DNA from: an uncultured Gemmatimonadota bacterium
Lineage (GTDB): Bacteria > Gemmatimonadota > Gemmatimonadetes > Gemmatimonadales > Gemmatimonadaceae
DNA: 64,000 bases
Direction of reading: 5' to 3'
Assembly (NCBI GenBank): GCA_946480295.1
Contig: CAMLIT010000001.1
Span: forward strand, 68,417-132,416
The translations under genes were made by a program, and so were the position numbers. Below are positions 1 to 9,078 of this stretch, in pieces (position 1 is the stretch's first letter; each line of letters opens with the position of its first letter). The notes beneath the pieces were generated by a model that was not told the DNA's origin, made no database searches, and worked only from the letters and a program-made list of their open reading frames with translations.

Positions 1-15
1 CCGGCCGCCTGACGA

Positions 16-1338
16 GTGACGCCCGTCCCTCGCGCGCGCCTCCTTCGCCTCGCGCCCGCGCTGGCGCTCCCGGTGCTCGCCGCCTGCCTGACGAGGCACG
101 CGCGCCCGCCGGCGCCGCGCACGTCGACGCCCCGCGCGCACACCATCGCGCTCGTCCACGGCCACTGGCTCGAACGCGGCGCCTTCGTCGATGGCACCCG
201 CTACGTCGTCGACGGCGTGCTGCGCCACCGCGCGCCCGCGCCGCCCGATTCGACCGTCGACCTGGACGGCGGCTACATCGTCCCACCCTTCGGCGAGGCG
301 CACAACCACAACATCGAGTACTCCTCGCGCATCGACGCGGTGATCGCGCGCTACCTGCGCGACGGCGTGTTCTACGTCGAGAACCCCGACGTCCTGCCGC
401 GCGCCCGCGCCGCGCTCGCCGGCAAGGTGAACGTGCCCACGGGCCCCGACGTCGTCTTCGCCAACGGCGGGCTCACCGCGTCGGGCGGGCACCCGATCGA
501 GCTCGTCGAGCGCAACGTCGCGCGGGGCACCTGGACGGCGATGGACGGCGAGGGCGCCTTCTACTGGGTCGTCGACGACGCGTCCGAGCTGGAGCGGAAG
601 TGGCCGGCGATCCTCGCCGGGCATCCGGACTTCATCAAGGTCTACCTGCTCCACTCGGAGGAGTACGACCGTCGCCGCGCCGATCCCGCGTACGCGGCGT
701 GGCGCGGGCTCGACCCGGCGCTCATCCCGCGCATCGTCAGGCTCGCCCACGCCGCGTCGCTCCGCGTCGCGGCGCACGTCGAGACGGCGGCCGACTTCCG
801 CGTCGCCGTCGCCGCCGGGGTGGACCAGGTCGCGCACATCCCCGGCTTCCGCGGCGACGAGCACGCGGAACTGCGCGACCCGCGTCCCTACCAGCTCACC
901 GACGCCGACGCCCGCGCGGCGGCGCGGCGGGGCATCGTCGTCGTGACCACCCTCGGCGGGGCCGCGGGATTCGATCCACGCGGCGCCGACAGCCTGCGCC
1001 GCCGCGCGTTCGATGCGTTGTCGCGACACAACCTCACGGTCCTGCGTCGGGCGGGCGTCCGCCTCGCCATCGGCAGCGATTCGTACGCCGACGATTCGCG
1101 CGCGGAAGCCGACTACCTGCACTCGCTCGGCGTCTTCACCGACGCGGAGCTCGTGCGGTTGTGGGCCCACGACACGCCGCGCGCGATCTTCCCGGGGCGC
1201 GCCATCGGCGCGCTCGACGACGGCGACGAGGCCAGCTTCCTCGTGCTGGCGTGCGACCCGCTCGCGCGCTTCGCGTGCACGGGCGAGATCCGGCGGCGGA
1301 TGAAGGACGGCCGCTGGCTTTCCATCGGCGCCGGCTGA
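16..1338 (+). CDS. Amidohydrolase-family lipoprotein
   Basis: Probable metal-dependent hydrolase of the amidohydrolase superfamily, substrate unknown, acting at the cell envelope. The N-terminus has a basic start, a hydrophobic stretch and a lipobox ending LAAC near residue 24, so lipid anchoring is likely. The barrel signature is visible: H-N-H at residues 96-98 after strand 1, a Lys in FIKVY near 213, His in AAHVE and AHIPG, and the terminal Asp in IGSDSY. Length 440 residues is normal for the family. The start is a GTG only 16 bases from the window edge; a start further upstream cannot be excluded. It converges on the L,D-transpeptidase gene. Confidence 0.85.
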   Translation: MTPVPRARLLRLAPALALPVLAACLTRHARPPAPRTSTPRAHTIALVHGHWLERGAFVDGTRYVVDGVLRHRAPAPPDSTVDLDGGYIVPPFGEAHNHNIEYSSRIDAVIARYLRDGVFYVENPDVLPRARAALAGKVNVPTGPDVVFANGGLTASGGHPIELVERNVARGTWTAMDGEGAFYWVVDDASELERKWPAILAGHPDFIKVYLLHSEEYDRRRADPAYAAWRGLDPALIPRIVRLAHAASLRVAAHVETAADFRVAVAAGVDQVAHIPGFRGDEHAELRDPRPYQLTDADARAAARRGIVVVTTLGGAAGFDPRGADSLRRRAFDALSRHNLTVLRRAGVRLAIGSDSYADDSRAEADYLHSLGVFTDAELVRLWAHDTPRAIFPGRAIGALDDGDEASFLVLACDPLARFACTGEIRRRMKDGRWLSIGAG

Positions 1339-1366
1339 CCATCTCCGCGCAAGCGGCGGACGGCGG

Positions 1367-3079
1367 CTAGCGGCCCCCGGACACGCCCGCGTCCTCGCGG
1401 TGCAGCAGCGCGATCGTCCCGGCGAACCAGCGCTCCAGCGCCGCGTCGTGGCCGTACAGGTCGGGATAGAAGTACGGCTGTCCGCTCTCGTCAGGCACCA
1501 CGGTGGCGTACAGGATGTAGACCGGAAGCGGGCGCGTGAGCGTCACCTGGTGCATGACATCGCCGGTCTGCATCGCCGAGTCGATCCGCGCGCGCGTCCA
1601 GTCGTCCTCGCCGGTGAGCACGAACTCGGCGAGTGCCGCCGGGTCGCTGACGCGGATGCACCCGTGGCTGAAATCGCGGCGCACCTGCTCGAACAGCGAC
1701 ACCGCCGGCGTGCCGTGAAGATAGACGTTGTACTCGTTCGGGAAGACGAACTTCACCGCGCCGAGCGCGTTCTTCGGGCCCGGGCGCTGGCGAAGGCGCA
1801 GCGAGCCGGCGACGACGCGCCAGAGGTTCCCCGAGGTCATGGCGTACACGACCGCGTCGGTGTCGCCCCCCTTCACGATCTCCAGCCCCTCGCGCTCGGC
1901 GTAGCCGTAGTCCCGCCGGATGCGCGGGATCTCCTCGTTGCGCGCGATCGACGGCGGCACGTTCCAGTACGGATGGAAGATCACGTAGCGCATGGTGCCG
2001 ACGAACACCGGCGTGCGACGGCGCCCGTAGGCGCGCCCGACGATCACGTCCATCCGCACGGCGGGGCCACGCTCGGCGATGCTGCGGTCGAAGGCATACA
2101 GCCGGAAGCCGGGGATGTTCACGACGGCGAAGCGCGCGGGCGGGGTGTCGGGAAGCCAGCGCCAGCGCTCGAGGGTGAGCTCGATCTGGGTGACGCGCCG
2201 AGCGAGCGGGACGCGCAGCTGCGCCATCGTCGCCGGTCCGATGATCCCGTCCGCCTCGAGCCCGTGGTAGCGCTGGAAGCGCCGCAGCGCGTCCACCAGC
2301 GGCCCCGCGAAGCTGTCCGCCGGCACGACCGCGCTCTCCGGCAGGTCGCCGACGGCGACGAGCAGCCGGCGCAGGTCGGACGCCCCCGACCAGGCGTCGC
2401 CCGGCCGGATCGCCTTGCGCGCGGCCGCTGGCGCCTGCAGGCTCGTGTCCGACGCGAGCGCGCGATAGCGCGCGAGGATCCGCTCGAGCGCGGCGAGCCC
2501 CGTGTATGGCGGCTCCATCGCGTTCACGACACCGTGCACGTCCGGTGCGGTGCTGACGAGCCGAGCGATCGCCGCGAAGTCGACCGCCGTCCGCTTCACG
2601 GGGAGCGCGAAGCCGAGCGAGTGCGGGTCGACGCGGCCGCGGTGGATGTGGTCGAGGAAGCGCATCAGCGAGAGCGACAGCCGCGCGTCCGCCTCGAGCA
2701 GCGCCGCGTCGTTCGCCGCGGGCACCCGTCCCAGGCTGTCCGACCAGCGCAGGAGCGCCTCGCCATCGTAGTCGACGACGCGCAGCCCGCGGGCGTCCCC
2801 GGTCGCCAGCTCGGCGGCGATGGCGTGCGCCTGCGCGGTCGCGACGCCGTCGCGGGTCCAGAGCAGCCGGGCGGTGGAATCGCCGTAGAGGCGCAGCAGC
2901 CACGGCCGATAGAGGGCCAGGTCACCGGCGCGAAAACCCGGGAGCTCGCCGCGCGTGATCGCGCGGCGCACCATCTCGATCGCCGCGCGCGGCGGCCGGT
3001 CCTGCGCGGCGAGCGGACGCGCGGGCACGGCGAGAGCCGACAGGGCGATCACCAGTCCGTACCCCCGTGCCCACCGCAT
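1367..3079 (-). CDS. L,D-transpeptidase, LdtD/YcbB type
   Basis: Peptidoglycan cross-linking enzyme making 3-3 links between meso-DAP residues in the periplasm. The sequence shows a signal peptide ending PLAAQ, an N-terminal scaffold, a peptidoglycan-binding repeat (LRRFQRYHGLEADGIIGPAT) in the middle, and a C-terminal YkuD domain with YLHGTP and the catalytic SHGCIRV, whose Cys is about residue 474 from this start. About 570 residues matches the large YcbB-like class. I chose the ATG at 3079 because it gives a clean signal peptide; an in-frame GTG at 3106 is the alternative. It lies downstream of the PPOX-UbiA gene on the same strand, with a hairpin between them. Confidence 0.9.
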   Translation of the reverse strand: MRWARGYGLVIALSALAVPARPLAAQDRPPRAAIEMVRRAITRGELPGFRAGDLALYRPWLLRLYGDSTARLLWTRDGVATAQAHAIAAELATGDARGLRVVDYDGEALLRWSDSLGRVPAANDAALLEADARLSLSLMRFLDHIHRGRVDPHSLGFALPVKRTAVDFAAIARLVSTAPDVHGVVNAMEPPYTGLAALERILARYRALASDTSLQAPAAARKAIRPGDAWSGASDLRRLLVAVGDLPESAVVPADSFAGPLVDALRRFQRYHGLEADGIIGPATMAQLRVPLARRVTQIELTLERWRWLPDTPPARFAVVNIPGFRLYAFDRSIAERGPAVRMDVIVGRAYGRRRTPVFVGTMRYVIFHPYWNVPPSIARNEEIPRIRRDYGYAEREGLEIVKGGDTDAVVYAMTSGNLWRVVAGSLRLRQRPGPKNALGAVKFVFPNEYNVYLHGTPAVSLFEQVRRDFSHGCIRVSDPAALAEFVLTGEDDWTRARIDSAMQTGDVMHQVTLTRPLPVYILYATVVPDESGQPYFYPDLYGHDAALERWFAGTIALLHREDAGVSGGR

Positions 3080-3114
3080 CGCGCGCCTCGCGTCGACCTC
3101 CACCAATGAAGATC

Positions 3115-3143
3115 GCGGACGGCGACATCCTGTCGCCGTCCGC
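3115..3143. terminator. 13-bp perfect hairpin, possible terminator
   Basis: Perfect 13-bp inverted repeat (arms GCGGACGGCGACA and its complement) with a 3-nt loop, just upstream of the L,D-transpeptidase start and 73 bp after the PPOX-UbiA stop. There is no clear T-run, so it may be a terminator or attenuator, or a member of the CCGTCCGC-type intergenic repeats seen elsewhere in the window. Confidence 0.45.
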
Positions 3144-3215
3144 CATCCACCGTGCTTCCGTGCGGGAAACGCCGCCGAGCGAGCGACCCGCGCGGGGCCG
3201 CCCGCGGCGCCGCGC

Positions 3216-4820
3216 TCAGCTCTTCGCCACCGCCTCCTTCACGCCGTAGAACGCCCGCGCCAGTCGCCCGATCGAGCGGTTGTAGTACAGGATGACGAGC
3301 ACGCCCACGGCGGCGACGGCGAGCACCGTCGCGTTCATCCCGCCGCCGAGTCGCGCCCACGTGAGCCCGACCGCGAGCGCGAGCGAGCTGGCGAGGTGGC
3401 CGACGACGGTGTACGCGTTCGCCGGCACGAGCTCCATCGGGCTGGCGAAGTTGTGCCGCGCGACGCGCGCGGCCTGGATGAACAGCGGGAATCCGACGAG
3501 ACCGAGCAGCGCCAGCTTCGGCAGCGTGCCGATGTCGACGAAGACCACGAGCGCCGCCGCGGCGATGGCGGCGATCACCGGGTAGACGCGGCTCGCGCGC
3601 TTCAGGCCGAGCCGCACGACGGCGGTGCGCTTCGCCACCTCGTCGTCGCTGGCCGCATCCTGGAAGCCATTGATGAAGAGGATGAGCGCGACGAGCACCG
3701 ACACCGGTACCGATGCCGCGAGCGCGACGGCGGGCACGGTCCCCGTCTGCACGTACGCCGTTCCGCTCACGATGCCGACACCGAACGCGAGCGCCACCGA
3801 CAGCTCGCCGAGTCCGCGGTTGGCGAGCCGGATGGGCCACCCTGTGTAGACGAAGCCGACGAGGAGCCCGGCGAGCCCGAAGAATATCACCGCGGGACGA
3901 CCGGCGAGGGCGAAGTACAGCCCGACCGCCGCGCTCACGACGCCGAAGGCGAGCATGGCGACGAGCAGCTCGGCGCGCGTGGCGAGGCCGCGCTGGAGGA
4001 CGCGCGAGCCGCCGGTGAAGCCGAGGATCGGCGTGCGGTTCCGATCGTCGGCGCCGGTGTCCTGGTCGTCGAGATCGTTCTTGATGTTGGTGCACGCCTG
4101 GAGAAGCACGGCGGCGACGAGCGTGAGGACCGCCCACGCCCACTTCACGGCGCCCGTCGCGGCGAACGACGCCGCGACCCCGACGGCGACGGAGGCCGCG
4201 CTCGCCGTGAGCGACGGCCAGCGCACGATGTCCTTCCAGACGCCGAGCTGCCGACGCAGGAGCGCGAGGTCGCCCGGCCGGTCGGCCGCCGCGTCCGCGA
4301 ACTCGAGGATGGAGGGCGGCCGCCCCGCCACGATCTCGCCGAAGACGCGGTGCTTCATGAAGCGCGGCGTCACGCGCACGAAGGCGAGGAGGTCGGTCTG
4401 CCCCACCGAGTCGAGGTACTGGACGATGGACGACGTGCGCGCCGTCGCCTGCTTCGCGCGCTCCCGCTCCGCCGGGTCGCGCACGACCTCGGCGCGGCCG
4501 GTGATCTCCATCTCCCAGCTCGTGTGCTCCTCGCCGGTCGGCGATTCGTGCATGAGGAGGGCGACCTCGGGCCGCGCGGTCATCTCGCGGATCTTCGGGT
4601 CGGTCTTCATCGACGCGAGATACACGAGCGGGCGCGCCGTCTCCTCGTCAGGCAGCCACGCGCCGGGGTGCATCATGCGCACGCGCACCTCCTCGCCGGC
4701 GTGCGTGCCGACGGCGACGCGGCGGGCGTTCATCAGCGCCTCGCGAATGCGGCGGCGCGACTCCTCGATCGGCGTGGGGGCGGGCGCCTGCGGCGGCCCG
4801 GCGGGCGGGGTGTCACTCAT
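3216..4820 (-). CDS. PPOX-like flavin domain fused to UbiA/MenA-type prenyltransferase
   Basis: Two-domain protein of 534 residues. Residues about 20-170 look like a pyridoxamine-phosphate-oxidase split barrel of the general-stress type (VYLASMKTDPKIREM, EITGRAEVV). Residues about 190-530 are a polytopic UbiA-superfamily prenyltransferase with both Asp-rich motifs: NDLDDQDTGAD starting at N248, and QDAASDDEVAKRT with D388 and D392. The second motif is followed by VVRLG, as in MenA. Membrane location is certain from the many hydrophobic helices. The aromatic acceptor is unknown; a quinone or other lipid prenylation step is inferred. The reading frame is continuous across the junction, so this is a real fusion and not two genes. 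The start ATG at 4820 is well placed; the YVTN gene lies 58 bp upstream on the same strand. Confidence 0.85.
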   Translation of the reverse strand: MSDTPPAGPPQAPAPTPIEESRRRIREALMNARRVAVGTHAGEEVRVRMMHPGAWLPDEETARPLVYLASMKTDPKIREMTARPEVALLMHESPTGEEHTSWEMEITGRAEVVRDPAERERAKQATARTSSIVQYLDSVGQTDLLAFVRVTPRFMKHRVFGEIVAGRPPSILEFADAAADRPGDLALLRRQLGVWKDIVRWPSLTASAASVAVGVAASFAATGAVKWAWAVLTLVAAVLLQACTNIKNDLDDQDTGADDRNRTPILGFTGGSRVLQRGLATRAELLVAMLAFGVVSAAVGLYFALAGRPAVIFFGLAGLLVGFVYTGWPIRLANRGLGELSVALAFGVGIVSGTAYVQTGTVPAVALAASVPVSVLVALILFINGFQDAASDDEVAKRTAVVRLGLKRASRVYPVIAAIAAAALVVFVDIGTLPKLALLGLVGFPLFIQAARVARHNFASPMELVPANAYTVVGHLASSLALAVGLTWARLGGGMNATVLAVAAVGVLVILYYNRSIGRLARAFYGVKEAVAKS

Positions 4821-4878
4821 GGCTGCTCGGCTGCAAGAGGCTGACGTCGGGCTGCCGCGTGCGGCGCGGCAGCGTCCT

Positions 4879-5955
4879 CTAATGTAGCCGGTCGGGCTCG
4901 AGGATGCGGAGCACCGGGCGGCCGCCCACGTCCTGCAGGGGGAGGTAGATCCGGTGTGTCACCGGGTCGACGGCGACGGAGTGGGCGCGCGGCGCCGCGT
5001 AGTCCTCCACGCGCTCGACGTGGCCGCCCTGGACGGTGAACACGCTGACGACGCCCCCCTCCGACGCGACGTACAGCCGCCGCCACGCGGCGTCCCACGC
5101 GACCACGTCGGGATCGTCGCCCACCCGCCAGGTGGAGAGCACGCGCATCGTGCGCAGGTCCACCACCTGGAGCACCGCGCTCTCCTCGCTCGTGACGAAG
5201 GCGAGCCGCCCCACCTCGTCGAGGGCGAAGCCGTGCGGGTGGTCGGAGCCGGGGAGGTCGTAGCGCGCGACGATGCGCCGCGTCGCCGGATCGATCGCCA
5301 CGAGCTGGTCGCGCGTCTGCACCGCGACGAGCACGCAGTGCGACACGGAGTCGTAGTGCGTGTTCCCCGCCTCGCCGCCGAGGGCGATGACCGCTCGTTT
5401 GGCGCCGGTGCGCGCGTCGACGGCCACGTCGGCCGCGCCGCTCTCGTCGGACACGAACAGCTCCTGCTCGGCGGGCGCGTAGGCGATCCCGTCGGGGAAG
5501 CGGATGCCGCCGGTGCGCGCGACGACGCGGAAGGAGCGGTCGTCCACCGCGGCCACCTCGTGCCGTCCCGCCGCCGAGACGTACACGCGCTGCTGCGCCG
5601 GGACGGCGAGGACGCCCGTCGCCCGGTCGAGGCCCTTCACCTCGGTGACGAGCCGGTTCGCATCGAGGTCGAGCACGAGCAGCGTGCCCGCGGCCATGTG
5701 GTTGACGTACAGCCGCCGCGCGACGGGATCGACGCTCTGGTAGTCGAAGCGCCGCGCCGGCCCGGGGAGGGCGACGTCGCCGACGAGCCGCAGCCGCGCG
5801 CGCACGGCGGCGGTCGTCGGCCCGCTGGGGCTCGACCAGGTCGCCGGGGTGAGGGAGGCCGGCGTCGCCGTGCACGACGCCGGCGCCTGCGCGCGGAGGG
5901 CGCACGGGAGCGCGGCGAGCGCGCCGAGCAGCGTCGCGAGCGGTCGCGTCCTCAT
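4879..5955 (-). CDS. YVTN/YncE-family beta-propeller, exported
   Basis: Exported seven-bladed-type propeller of 358 residues. A signal peptide (start MRTRPLATLLGALAALPCA, cleavage after LRA before Gln) is followed by recurring blades with YVNHMAAGTLLVLDLDANR, RVYVSAAGRHEV and RLYVASEGGVVSVF style strands typical of YVTN repeats. Such proteins are binding or scaffold proteins; no catalytic motif is visible and the ligand is unknown. Its start overlaps the stop of the upstream DUF1697 gene by 4 bases (ATGA), so the two are probably co-transcribed. Confidence 0.85.
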   Translation of the reverse strand: MRTRPLATLLGALAALPCALRAQAPASCTATPASLTPATWSSPSGPTTAAVRARLRLVGDVALPGPARRFDYQSVDPVARRLYVNHMAAGTLLVLDLDANRLVTEVKGLDRATGVLAVPAQQRVYVSAAGRHEVAAVDDRSFRVVARTGGIRFPDGIAYAPAEQELFVSDESGAADVAVDARTGAKRAVIALGGEAGNTHYDSVSHCVLVAVQTRDQLVAIDPATRRIVARYDLPGSDHPHGFALDEVGRLAFVTSEESAVLQVVDLRTMRVLSTWRVGDDPDVVAWDAAWRRLYVASEGGVVSVFTVQGGHVERVEDYAAPRAHSVAVDPVTHRIYLPLQDVGGRPVLRILEPDRLH

Positions 5956-6494
5956 GCGGCCCCGTATCGCTCCGCCATGCGGCGGACGGTCGAGATGCCG
6001 CGCGCCGTCGAGCGCGTGCCGAGCGTCCGCTCGATGAGGACGTTCGAGATCCGGCTCTGGCTCTGCCGAACGCGCGAGAGCCAGTAGATCTCCCGCCCGG
6101 CGACATGGAAGTCGTCGACGTCGGTGCGGAGCGCCATCAGCTTCCGCCGGCCGCCCGCGTCGAGCTCGTCGCCGAGAAAGAGCACGTTGAGCGCCGCCGC
6201 GCCGGCGATGGTCTCGGCGTCGAACGGCTCGTGCGCGGCGATGCGCGCCACCTCCGCCGGCGTCCGCAGGAAGGTGTGCACGTCGTAGCCCAGCGCCTCG
6301 CGCAGCGCGCCCTCGATGCGGCGCTCGAGCGCGCTCGCGCCCCGCGCGGCGGCCTCGAAGACGACGTTCCCGCTGGCGATGAAGGTCTCGACGCCGGCGA
6401 AGCCGAGCGACTCGAAGAGCGCGCGCAGCCGCGCCATCGGGACGGTGTGTCCGCCGACGTTGATCGCGCGGAGGAAGGCGATGTGCCGTGGCAT
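5952..6494 (-). CDS. DUF1697 family protein
   Basis: Cytoplasmic protein of 180 residues with the DUF1697 signature at the N-terminus (HIAFLRAINVGGHTVPM), ETFIASGNVVFEA in the middle and VLIERTLGTRSTAR near the end. The family's biochemical role is not established. Length is normal. The gene is first in a two-gene unit with the YVTN propeller (ATGA overlap) and diverges from the AGE epimerase gene across about 140 bases. Confidence 0.9.
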   Translation of the reverse strand: MPRHIAFLRAINVGGHTVPMARLRALFESLGFAGVETFIASGNVVFEAAARGASALERRIEGALREALGYDVHTFLRTPAEVARIAAHEPFDAETIAGAAALNVLFLGDELDAGGRRKLMALRTDVDDFHVAGREIYWLSRVRQSQSRISNVLIERTLGTRSTARGISTVRRMAERYGAA

Positions 6495-6633
6495 GCAGCT
6501 TCGGGCGATGAGGGCGACGCGTTCGCGTCTACTCTATTCTCCGACTGGACAGCGCGCCAGCCGCGGGGCAGGTTGGCGATGTCAGCCGTGTCGCGCCCGT
6601 CCGGGTCCGCCGGCCCATCGTTCATCCCTCCGC

Positions 6634-8058
6634 ATGCGTCGCCTCCTCCCCGCCTGCGCCCTGTCGCTCCTCATCGGCTGCGCCGGCACCCCACGCGTCT
6701 CGCGCGTGTCCACGCCCGAGGGCGCGCTCTCGCCCGCCGCCCGCCACGCCCTCGCCGCCGACGTGCTGCATTCGCTGCAGGCGGAGGACCTCGACGCCTG
6801 GTATCCGCGAGCCGTGGACCGCGAGGAGGGCGGCTTCCTCAGCCAGTTCGATTGGCGGTGGCGACCCACCGGCGACCAGGACAAGATGATCGTCACCCAG
6901 GCGCGGCACGTGTGGACCAACGCGCGCGCCGCGCAGCTCTTCCCCGGCGACACGCTGTACCTGCGCGCCGCCGCGCACGGCGCGCGCTTCCTGCGCCACC
7001 GCATGTGGGACGCGGAGCGGGGCGGCTTCTTCTGGCTCGTCAGGCGCGACGGCACGCCGAAGCCGGAGCGCGACGGCCGCCTCGTCAAGCAGGCCTACGG
7101 CGAGGGGTTCGGGATCTACGCCCTCGCCGCTTACTACGACGTGTCGCACGACACGAGCGCGCTGCGGTTCGCGCAGGACGCCTTCCACTGGCTCGACTGG
7201 CACGCGCACGATCCGGTGGCGAAGGGCTACTTCAACTACATGGATCGCGACGGCACGCCGCTGCGCGGCGGCTACGCCGGAGATCCGCCGAAGGACCAGA
7301 ACTCGAGCATCCACCTCCTCGAGGCGTTCACGGAGCTGTACCGCGTCTGGCCCGACTCCCTCCTTCGCGCGCGGCTCGACGAGATGCTCCACCTCGTCCG
7401 CGACGTCATCGTCGTGCCCCCCGGCACGCTGACGCTCTTCTCCACCGCCGACTGGCGCCCCGTCTCCTGGCGCGACTCGAGCGAGGCCGCGCGCCGCGCC
7501 GACCACTACTACCACGACCACGTCTCGTTCGGCCACGACGTGGAGACGGCGTACCTCATGCTCGAGGCGTCGCGCGCGCTCGGCGGCGCGCAGGACAGCC
7601 TCACCCTCGCCGTCGGCAAGCGGATGCTCGACTACGCCCTGCGCAAAGGCTGGGACGCGAAGCTCGGCGGCTTCTACGAGGCGGGCTACTTCTACCCCGG
7701 ACGCCCCGACCTCACGATCGTCGACGACACGAAGAACTGGTGGGCGCAGGCGGAGGGGCTGAACACGCTCCTCCTCTTCGGCGACCTCTATCCGGACGAC
7801 CCGCTGCGCTACCACGAGAAGTTCCTGACGCAGTGGGCGTACATCCAGCGCTACCTGGTGGACCACCGGTACGGCGGCTGGTATCAGGGTGGGCTCGACA
7901 AGGAGCCGGCGCGGCGCACGGACCTGAAGGGGCAGATCTGGAAGGCGATGTACCACGACGGCCGCGCCCTGATGAACGTCGCGCGGCGGCTCGAGCATCC
8001 GGAGCCGCCCGTGCCGACGTGGGTCCTGCCCGCTCGCGATCGGTCCGGCACGCCCTGA
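6634..8058 (+). CDS. AGE-family epimerase lipoprotein, cellobiose/mannobiose 2-epimerase-like
   Basis: Predicted (alpha6/alpha6)-barrel epimerase converting the reducing-end sugar of a beta-1,4 disaccharide between glucose and mannose. Family hallmarks of cellobiose 2-epimerases are present: ARHVWTNARAAQ, GHDVETAYL with H301, KNWWAQAEGL around residue 367, and WKAMYHDGRA with H441, the expected positions of the two catalytic His. Unusually it carries a lipoprotein signal with lipobox LIGC near residue 15, so it would act at the envelope and not in the cytosol. I took the ATG at 6634 because the frame upstream overlaps the divergent DUF1697 gene and makes no signal peptide. It converges with the GH26 mannanase, with 6 bases between stops. 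Confidence 0.8.
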   Translation: MRRLLPACALSLLIGCAGTPRVSRVSTPEGALSPAARHALAADVLHSLQAEDLDAWYPRAVDREEGGFLSQFDWRWRPTGDQDKMIVTQARHVWTNARAAQLFPGDTLYLRAAAHGARFLRHRMWDAERGGFFWLVRRDGTPKPERDGRLVKQAYGEGFGIYALAAYYDVSHDTSALRFAQDAFHWLDWHAHDPVAKGYFNYMDRDGTPLRGGYAGDPPKDQNSSIHLLEAFTELYRVWPDSLLRARLDEMLHLVRDVIVVPPGTLTLFSTADWRPVSWRDSSEAARRADHYYHDHVSFGHDVETAYLMLEASRALGGAQDSLTLAVGKRMLDYALRKGWDAKLGGFYEAGYFYPGRPDLTIVDDTKNWWAQAEGLNTLLLFGDLYPDDPLRYHEKFLTQWAYIQRYLVDHRYGGWYQGGLDKEPARRTDLKGQIWKAMYHDGRALMNVARRLEHPEPPVPTWVLPARDRSGTP

Positions 8059-8064
8059 GCCGGC

Positions 8065-9078
8065 TCAGAACTTTCGCGCGTCGACCTCGCCGTGCGTGAG
8101 CGTGCGCGGGTCGTCGTAGATCGCCTTCACCTGCGCCGGCTCGTTGTGCGAGTCGAGCCAGTTCGCCCAGACCATGAACCAGCTCCACCGCGGCTGCGCG
8201 TCGAGGATCTCGAGCTTCGGCAGCTCGCCCACCTCGCCGAGCGCGATCGGCTTGCCGTGCGCGAGGCGCAGGAGCTGCTCGTAGTCCTTCTGCTCGTAGT
8301 CGGAGTGGTACACGTCCGTGGCGAGGACGTCGACATAGCGCGCGCCCGGGTAGAAGGGCGCGTAGTCGTACGCCTCGTCCTTCGGGATGTCGCGCGGCCC
8401 GTTCGCGTCCCACACCCAGAGCAGGTTGTCGAGGTGATGGACGCGCACGAAGCGATCGTACATCTGCCGATACAGCGTGGCGATCCCGTTCGGCCCCGGG
8501 TGGTTGCCCCACCAGAACCAGACCCCGTTCATCTCGTGGAAGGGACGCCAGAGCACCGGCACGCCGGCGTCGCGGAGCTGCGCCAGATAGCCGGCGATCA
8601 CGTCCTCCCGCGCCACCCAGCGGCGATTGAGGGGCGTGCCGGGCGTGACCAGCTCCCGCCACTGGGCATCCGTCAACTTCCCCTGGATGCTCTGGCTCCA
8701 GCCGAAGGGCGGGTCGTCGGTCGGCCGGCCGGCGTGCCACATGAGCGTGACGACGTACCCCTGCCGGTACTTCGCGATCGCGTCGCGCACGATCCGCGGT
8801 CCCGGATCCTCGCTGCCGTTCCAGATGAAATCGGTGCCCCAGAGCGCGGGATACTTCCCCGTGAGCTCGTGCACGCGCGCGAACCAGCGCGTGGAGTCGT
8901 TGTTGTAGTCGTGCTGGCCGGCGAGGATGTGCTTCCCGCTGTTGTCGTAGAGGAAGCGGAGGAGCGCGCGCGCCGCCGGCGTGGCGTGGGGGTTGACCGG
9001 CTCGGCGTGCTGCGCGGGCGCGAGACGCGCGCTCGCCAGGCAGACGAGCGAGCCGAGGATCAGCGCTCGCGTGATCAT
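8065..9078 (-). CDS. Glycoside hydrolase family 26, beta-mannanase-like
   Basis: Secreted endo-beta-1,4-mannanase-type enzyme of 337 residues. After a signal peptide ending in APAQ come the GH26 features KHILAGQHDYNND, the acid/base glutamate E182 in WRPFHEMNGVWFWWG, and the nucleophile E282 in IALGEVGE. This is a catalytic domain alone with no visible binding module. The start at 9078 gives the signal peptide; the open frame extends far upstream only because the GC-rich antisense lacks stops. It overlaps the end of the cysteine synthase gene by 4 bases and converges with the 2-epimerase gene, which supports a mannan or glucomannan substrate. Confidence 0.9.
   Translation of the reverse strand: MITRALILGSLVCLASARLAPAQHAEPVNPHATPAARALLRFLYDNSGKHILAGQHDYNNDSTRWFARVHELTGKYPALWGTDFIWNGSEDPGPRIVRDAIAKYRQGYVVTLMWHAGRPTDDPPFGWSQSIQGKLTDAQWRELVTPGTPLNRRWVAREDVIAGYLAQLRDAGVPVLWRPFHEMNGVWFWWGNHPGPNGIATLYRQMYDRFVRVHHLDNLLWVWDANGPRDIPKDEAYDYAPFYPGARYVDVLATDVYHSDYEQKDYEQLLRLAHGKPIALGEVGELPKLEILDAQPRWSWFMVWANWLDSHNEPAQVKAIYDDPRTLTHGEVDARKF

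Noticed and set aside
3079..3106. GTG at 3106 as start of the L,D-transpeptidase
   Set aside because: It would put nine polar residues before the signal peptide; the ATG at 3079 gives a standard one, although the GTG is not fully excluded.
6316..6633. Upstream extension of the AGE-epimerase frame
   Set aside because: It overlaps the DUF1697 gene on the other strand and destroys the lipoprotein signal; the ATG at 6634 explains the N-terminus.
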